NCBI GenBank assembly: GCA_026129685.1
Contig: JAHCHO010000013.1
Coordinates: 1-64,000, forward strand
Origin: Fimbriimonadaceae bacterium
Lineage (GTDB): Bacteria > Armatimonadota > Fimbriimonadia > Fimbriimonadales > Fimbriimonadaceae
Reading direction: 5' to 3'
Length of the DNA: 64,000 nucleotides
The position numbers and the translations under genes were made by a program. Numbering within the stretch: the stretch's first letter is position 1; the number at the start of each line of letters is the position of its first letter. Shown piece after piece: positions 59,247-64,000 of the stretch. A model generated the notes under the pieces. That model was not told where the DNA came from. It searched no databases and saw only the letters and a list, made by a program, of their open reading frames with translations.

Positions 59247-59591
59247 TCAGCGGACGTAGTGGATGACCGGACTGTCCAGCTTGTCGAGGAGCATCACGCA
59301 GACCACCGGCAACGGCCGGTCTTTCGCGATGTCCCGGGCCTCCTCAAAGGAGACCTCCTGGGACATCATGCCGCTGAGGTCGATCCACTCCGCGAACCGA
59401 AACGCGCCGGATTCGGTGCTGAAGCAGGCGAGGCCGTGGATTCCCTCATAGCGATAGCAGCCGTATTTGCCGGTGCCGGGGTGACTCAAGAGGAACACCC
59501 GCTCGGGGAATGACTCGCTGAGTTCGAGAAACGGGGCGTCGAGCGTTTGGGTCATCTCGTCGGGTCCAACCAGAAGTGTCGGTAAGGCCAA
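59247..59591 (-). CDS. Small hypothetical protein
   Basis: This 114-aa protein is unrecognised. It may begin at the first start (59591) or the ATG at 59555. It is an alpha/beta domain with RVFLLSHPGTGKYGCYRYEG, GLACFSTESGAFRFAEWIDL and PLPVVCVMLLDKLDSPVIHY. Similar short proteins of unknown function occur in other genomes. It is convergent with the PhyH gene. Confidence 0.68.
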   Translation of the reverse strand: MALPTLLVGPDEMTQTLDAPFLELSESFPERVFLLSHPGTGKYGCYRYEGIHGLACFSTESGAFRFAEWIDLSGMMSQEVSFEEARDIAKDRPLPVVCVMLLDKLDSPVIHYVR

Positions 59592-59760
59592 GGCGATTCT
59601 AGCACGATGGACGATGGGTGTCCAGACCCGACCCCCAATTTGTGGCCACCGTGTCCCTCTTCAAGGCCTCGCCGACGATTTCATCCGTTGGGGTCCTGGC
59701 CCCCTCGAGACACTTCGCGCGGCCGCCGAGGAGTCACCGACAACTTCCGGCGAACGCAAA

Positions 59761-59787
59761 GGGCCAGGACCCAACGGCCCTGGCCCT
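59761..59787 (-). terminator. Terminator after Cys-rich secreted protein gene
   Basis: GGGCCAGG (59761-59768) and CCTGGCCC (59780-59787) pair perfectly, with CCTTTGCG following on the minus strand. Confidence 0.75.
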
Positions 59788-59810
59788 CGAAACGGAAAGC
59801 GAGAGTCGTC

Positions 59811-60221
59811 CTAGATCGCGACCTTGCCCGCGACCTTCTGAACCGGGCCGACCTTGGCGCCCTTTGCGAGAAGTTGGCTCCGACCCTTTCCGGCCGAATC
59901 CTCGCAACCGAAGTACTTGTAGCCAACGCCCGCCACGAACACCTTGAACTTGGCCGGAGCGCCCTTCGCGTTGCAGCAACCCGGGTCGCCCTTCGCCATC
60001 GGCTTCTCGACGGTCGACTTGCAGCACGCCTCCTTGCCCTCGGCCTCGGCGGCCATCCGCGCCGCTTCCGCCAGGAACGCGTCGTCGCTCTTCGCGCCCT
60101 TTGCGCAGTTGTCGCAGCTCTTCTCGACTTGGGCGACCACCTTCGTGGACGCGCACTTCTTTTCATCGGCCATGCCGGCGACCGTACAAGCCGCCAGCGC
60201 GATCATCAAAAACCACTTCAT
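59811..60221 (-). CDS. Cys-rich secreted protein
   Basis: This 136-aa protein has a signal peptide (KWFLMIALAACTVAGMA; the LAAC could also be a lipobox). The mature part has nine or so Cys in CASTK, CDNCAK, ACCKS, GCCNAK and FGCEDS. The final KYFGCEDSAGKGRSQLLAKG looks like a small YHS/TRASH-like metal-handling fold. Heavy-metal or cofactor binding is possible. Function unknown. Confidence 0.75.
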   Translation of the reverse strand: MKWFLMIALAACTVAGMADEKKCASTKVVAQVEKSCDNCAKGAKSDDAFLAEAARMAAEAEGKEACCKSTVEKPMAKGDPGCCNAKGAPAKFKVFVAGVGYKYFGCEDSAGKGRSQLLAKGAKVGPVQKVAGKVAI

Positions 60222-60325
60222 AGAGTTCGTACCTTCCGCAATCCAATGTCGGACTGCGTATCAATACCCGAAACGGGGAGTTCCGGGCACGGGTTCCCGG
60301 TGACGGGTACATTCGCTTTCGGTAC

Positions 60326-61345
60326 ATGGACCCATCTTTGTTGCGCGCGCTCGTCGTGGGCGGGACCGGATACACCGGCTCGGAGGTCGTTCGGCTGTTG
60401 CTCGATCACCGACGAATCGGTGCCCTCGCCGCGACTTCCGAGCGACAAGTCGGCCGTCCCCTTCGGGAGTCCTGTCCCTGGCTCGCCACCGATCTTGTGC
60501 TCGAGTCGTTCGATCCCGAGCGAGTGGATGTCGACGTGGTCTTCCTCTGCCAAAGCAACGGCTTCGCCATGCGCCACGCGCCGCGACTCTTGGAGCGGAC
60601 CCGCGTCGTGGACTTGTCCGCCGATTTCCGGCTTCGCGATCCCTCGCTCTACCCGATTTGGTACGGGTTCGAGCACGCCTGCCCCGACCTTTCGCCCTCG
60701 CCTGTCTACGGCCTACCCGAACTCGGCGACAAAGCCGAGATCGGCAAGGCTCGATTGGTCGCGAACCCGGGCTGCTACGTGACCGCTTCCCTTCTCGCAC
60801 TGGTTCCTCTCCAGAATGCCGGGCTTATCGACGGTATTCCGATCATCGACGCGAAGTCCGGCGTCTCCGGGGCGGGTCGCTCCAAAGCTGAGACCGAGTT
60901 CCTTCTCGCCGAATTGGACGGAGGCATGAAGGCGTACGGCCTTGCCGGTCACCGCCATACCCCTGAGATCGAACAGGAGTTGGGGCGCCCGGTTCGTTTC
61001 ACCCCGCACCTCCTGCCGTTCGCGCGCGGCATCCATGCGACGATCCACGTCCCCCTTCGTCCCGGGCTGACCGACGAGGACGTGCGCGCAACGTGGCGAG
61101 CCCAATACGACGGTGCCCCCTTTGTCACCGTCCGCGAGAGTGGATTCCCCTCGACCAAGGAAGCCCTCGGCTCCAACCGTTGCGTCCTCGCCGCCGCCTA
61201 CGACGCCCGCACGGGTCTGGCGACGCTCGTTTCGGTCCTCGATAACCTCGTCAAAGGCGCCGCCGGACAAGCGGTGCAGAATATGAACCTGATGTTTGGA
61301 TTCGGCGAGACAGAGGGCCTCACCGCCCATGGAGTGTGGCCCTGA
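60326..61345 (+). CDS. argC: N-acetyl-gamma-glutamyl-phosphate reductase
   Basis: This 339-aa enzyme catalyses the NADPH-dependent third step of arginine synthesis. NAD(P) binding is in LVVGGTGYTGSEVVRLLL (about 9-26), and the catalytic Cys is in ANPGCYVTA (about 151). AGHRHTPEIEQEL and HLLPFARGIHATIHVP complete the ArgC pattern. It begins at ATG 60326. Its stop overlaps the argJ start (TGATG). Confidence 0.97.
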   Translation: MDPSLLRALVVGGTGYTGSEVVRLLLDHRRIGALAATSERQVGRPLRESCPWLATDLVLESFDPERVDVDVVFLCQSNGFAMRHAPRLLERTRVVDLSADFRLRDPSLYPIWYGFEHACPDLSPSPVYGLPELGDKAEIGKARLVANPGCYVTASLLALVPLQNAGLIDGIPIIDAKSGVSGAGRSKAETEFLLAELDGGMKAYGLAGHRHTPEIEQELGRPVRFTPHLLPFARGIHATIHVPLRPGLTDEDVRATWRAQYDGAPFVTVRESGFPSTKEALGSNRCVLAAAYDARTGLATLVSVLDNLVKGAAGQAVQNMNLMFGFGETEGLTAHGVWP

Positions 61346-62484
61346 TGGCCAAGGGCTTTCTCTACGGTGGCGTTCGGTGCGGCCTCAAGAACAAGCGACG
61401 CGACGTCGGCGTGATCTACAGCGAGGTCCCTGCCACGAGCGCCGGGGTGTTCACCCGGAATGTGGTGCGCGCCGCCTGCGTGGACTTCTCGCGCCGTTCC
61501 GTGGAGGGAGGGGTTCTTCGCGCCATCGCCGTCAACAGCGGCAACGCGAATTGCTGTACCGGCGTCCAAGGCGAGGTCGACTGCGCGCGAACCGCCGAGA
61601 TCGCCGCCGACGCCCTTGACGTCCCTGCCGGCCAGGTCGCCGTCGCCTCGACGGGCGTGATCGGCCAACCCCTCGACATGACGAAACTCGAGCGCGGCGT
61701 GCGCGAGGCCTGCGTTCACCTCCAGGGCGACCCGAGCCCGTTCATGGAGGCGATCCTCACCACCGATCTCGTCGAGAAACAGGCGTCCGCCATCCTCGGT
61801 GGCGGCACCATTCGGGGTTTTGCCAAAGGCTCCGGCATGATCGAACCGAACATGGCCACCTTGCTGGGCTTCATCGTGACCGACCTGATCGTGGAACGCG
61901 AGGACCTTCAACGCGCCTTGCGCGAAGCGAACGAGGCCTCGTTCAACTGCCTGACCGTGGACGGCGACACCTCGACGAACGACATGCTCTTCCTAATGGC
62001 GAACGGTGCCTCCGGTCACCGGCCAACCTACCCCGAGTTCGCCCACGCCCTCGCCACCGTCTGCACCGACTTGGCGCGCCAAGTTGCGCGCGACGGCGAA
62101 GGGGCGACCAAACTGCTCGAGATCGTCGTGCGCGGCACCGAAGACCCTCGCAGAGTCGCCAAGACGATCGCCAATTCGCCTTTGGTCAAAACCGCAATGT
62201 TCGGTTGCGACCCGAACTGGGGCCGCGTTCTCGCCGCGGCCGGACGTTCCGGAGTCCCGTTCGATCCTGCCCTCGTGCGGCTCGCCCTTATCGCCAACGA
62301 CGAGCGCCACGAGCTCTTTTGCCGCGGCGAACCCACCGGCTTCGATCCCGCTCGGGTGTCTGCCGACCTGAAGGACGATACGGTACGAATCGAATTCGAC
62401 GCGCCTGGCGAACTTGAAGCCACCGTCTACACCTGCGACTTCGGGTACGGCTACGTTCGCATCAACGCCGAGTACCACACGTAA
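61345..62484 (+). CDS. argJ: Glutamate N-acetyltransferase / N-acetylglutamate synthase
   Basis: This 379-aa bifunctional ArgJ feeds the acetyl cycle of arginine synthesis. The autocleavage site, where the new N-terminal Thr becomes the nucleophile, is in [12 protein letters not shown] (Ala-Thr, about residue 170; the consensus is ATML). [10 protein letters not shown] and [18 protein letters not shown] are the other hallmarks. It is coupled to argC by TGATG, so the two form an operon. Confidence 0.96.
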   Translation: MAKGFLYGGVRCGLKNKRRDVGVIYSEVPATSAGVFTRNVVRAACVDFSRRSVEGGVLRAIAVNSGNANCCTGVQGEVDCARTAEIAADALDVPAGQVAVASTGVIGQPLDMTKLERGVREACVHLQGDPSPFMEAILTTDLVEKQASAILGGGTIRGFAKGSGMIEPNMATLLGFIVTDLIVEREDLQRALREANEASFNCLTVDGDTSTNDMLFLMANGASGHRPTYPEFAHALATVCTDLARQVARDGEGATKLLEIVVRGTEDPRRVAKTIANSPLVKTAMFGCDPNWGRVLAAAGRSGVPFDPALVRLALIANDERHELFCRGEPTGFDPARVSADLKDDTVRIEFDAPGELEATVYTCDFGYGYVRINAEYHT

Positions 62485-62511
62485 GCCTGGACCCGGTCCC
62501 ATAATCGTTCC

Positions 62512-63090
62512 GTGAAGCGCAGCGAGATCAATGCCCTCGTCCGCGACGCGACCCGCTGTTTCCAGAAGGCGGGTTGGACGCTCCCTCCGAACCCCCGTTG
62601 GGACGTGACCGACTTCGGCCTCGGCGATTGGCAAACCGCGGGTCTGGTTCTCGTCAACCTCGCCGAGGAACCTGAGTATTGCGAGAAGCTCATGTACGCG
62701 CGACGCGGCATGGCCACGCCCGCTCATTGCCACGCCGTCAAAAAGGAGGACATTGTCTGCCGCTGGGGCGAATTGTCCATCCAGGTCTGGCCGACCGCCC
62801 CGGACCAAGGCGGCTTTCCCTTTTCGATCAACGTCAACGGAGCGCCCCGGGAAGTCGTCAGCGGAGCCGTCCTAACGCTGAGCGCCGGCGAACGCGTCAC
62901 CCTCCTCCCCGGCGTTTACCACGAGTTTCGCCCGTTGAGCGATGAGTGCGTCATGGGTGAGGTTTCCACCGCCAACGACGACCTTAACGACAACTTCTTC
63001 GTCAACCCCCGGATCGGCCGTTACGCCAAGGTCGAGGAGGACGAACCCCCGATCGTGCGGCTCGTCTCGGACTCCGCTCCGACCCCCTAA
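62512..63090 (+). CDS. D-lyxose isomerase-like cupin
   Basis: This 192-aa cupin starts at GTG 62512. The metal ligands are in ATPAHCHAVKKEDIVCRWGE (HxH, then E, about residues 70-80) and VYHEFRPLSDECVMGEVS (His, about 143). This matches YdaE-like D-lyxose ketol-isomerases, which interconvert lyxose/mannose-type sugars. It follows argJ by 27 nt, but no pathway link is implied. Confidence 0.88.
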   Translation: MKRSEINALVRDATRCFQKAGWTLPPNPRWDVTDFGLGDWQTAGLVLVNLAEEPEYCEKLMYARRGMATPAHCHAVKKEDIVCRWGELSIQVWPTAPDQGGFPFSINVNGAPREVVSGAVLTLSAGERVTLLPGVYHEFRPLSDECVMGEVSTANDDLNDNFFVNPRIGRYAKVEEDEPPIVRLVSDSAPTP

Positions 63091-63176
63091 CGAATAGCGC
63101 TCGGCGACTTTCCCCATTCTGGGTACTCCCAACCTGGGACTCACCCAAAGCGCGCATCTACGCTATCGTACGAGTG

Positions 63177-64000
63177 ATGCGCGTGCCTCTGAGCGAAATC
63201 ACCTCGGTTCACGCCCACCAACGCTGGATGACCGCCGAAGTGGACGAGGCGCGCTTTCGCCTCGGCAAGTCGCTGATCGAGCGTATCCGGATCCCCGGTG
63301 CCGTCGCCTCCGTCCACCCGGCGAGCGACTCCTGGTACCCCAGCCAGAACCCCAACCGCGTGGATCGAGTGCGGCGCGGCTTCCGAGTTCAAGACGCGAT
63401 CGAGCTTTACGCGCGAAACGGCGTGCACCGGTTTTTTGCTTACCTTGACCCCGCTACCCGGATGGGAGCAGCGCCATAGCGAACTCGACGCCGCCGGACT
63501 TCGGCGCTGTGTCGAACTGGTCTGGCTTGGAGCGAAGCTGGATCGCGGATTCGTCCTCCCGTGCTCCCCCGCACCACCCGGCAAGATCGTTCTCGCCACC
63601 GCCGAACGTCGTGCCGACCTGCTCCGTGTTCTGACCTTGGAGGAAACCCAGCCGCCCGCCTTTGAGGACGCGACGCTCGGCCTCTTCGAGCGGCCCGGCG
63701 CCTTTACCCTCCTCGCCTACGACGGGGACCGTCCCGTCGCCACCGGCTGCCTCTACGTGCAAGACGGCGTGGCCTACCTCGCCAACGGCCTCACCATTCC
63801 CGATGCTCGTGGGCGCGGGTTCCAGACCCACCTGATCCGCCGACGGATCGAGGTCGCACTCGACATCGGCGCCCGAATCGCCGTCTCCGCGACCTACCGC
63901 TTCCTTTAGCGGTCGTTCGCCAATCTGCAACGCGCCGGCCTCGAGGAGTCCTGGGTCGGCCGGATCTACCGCTACGAATCGAACCCCGACGTTCGCGCCC
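63177..64000 (+). pseudogene. Disrupted GNAT acetyltransferase gene
   Basis: Coding starts at ATG 63177 (RVPLSEITSVHAHQRWM) and is continuous to RFFAYLDP near 63,450. The match then continues only in the next frame (LPGWEQRHSELDAAGLRRC), consistent with one extra base there. The second part reads VATGCLYVQDG, then IPDARGRGFQTHLI (acetyl-CoA loop) up to VSATYRFL and a TAG at 63907-63909. The same frame goes on after it with RSFANLQRAGLEESWVG to the window edge. Two lesions suggest decay, or sequencing errors. Confidence 0.8.

Overview
The window is GC-rich bacterial chromosome (roughly two thirds G+C by eye) in two parts. Bases 1 to about 23,550 are a temperate-phage genome lying against a tRNA-Lys(CUU) gene. 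Bases 23,549 to 64,000 are host chromosome. The host gene mix (phytanoyl-CoA-dioxygenase-like enzymes beside a CBM9-like protein, many ECF sigma factors, a GspE-type pilus ATPase, an H-X-DG-like secreted protein, Cys-rich secreted proteins, a sugar ABC importer without its own ATPase) suggests Armatimonadota (Fimbriimonadia-like) or a similar environmental phylum. No rRNA is present, so this is inference.

Prophage (1..23,548). A LexA/S24-type repressor (7154..7861) sits between two promoters that carry ATTGTCAA-like operator half-sites. A long leftward early operon (7070 down to 127), mostly with 4-nt overlaps, runs through a small HTH protein, a small membrane protein, a YqaJ exonuclease, RecT, RusA, a TOPRIM primase-helicase, a sigma-like protein, a zinc-finger protein, an excisionase-like HTH protein and a tyrosine integrase. 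A rightward early operon (7966..12225) encodes a protein ending in an FtsK-gamma-like domain, a DEDDh exonuclease, several small proteins and a C5-cytosine methyltransferase. The leftward structural operon (23,345 down to 12,270) holds a zinc-ribbon protein, portal, scaffold, major capsid, a signal-anchored protein, a probable adaptor and three large or medium virion proteins. No terminase is visible in the window. A 73-bp near-identical copy of the repressor's autocleavage region lies on the far side of the tRNA-Lys gene.

Host accessory region (23.8-33.6 kb). An apparent leftward operon reads ECF sigma factor, 172-aa protein, TPR-CHAT protease-like protein, secreted subtilase, DUF3883-type nuclease-like protein, then a PhyH oxygenase and a CBM9-like protein. 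Divergently placed are a small secreted protein and a second ECF sigma factor with a 246-aa partner. The sigma/small protein/TPR-CHAT/subtilase set is the best candidate for an undescribed signalling or conflict system in this window.

Host housekeeping region (33.6-64 kb). Genes include PhoU, a DapA-like aldolase, an M48 protease, an ABC sugar importer (binding protein plus two permeases), a GspE-type ATPase, bifunctional NnrE/NnrD, a CapA-like protein, a MATE-type exporter, tRNA-Arg(GCG), AccB, ThpR, a TPR protein, ArgH, NuoE, a BlaI/M56 regulatory pair, a second PhyH protein, an argC-argJ operon, a lyxose-isomerase-like protein and a broken GNAT gene at the right edge. Several perfect hairpins act as likely terminators between units.
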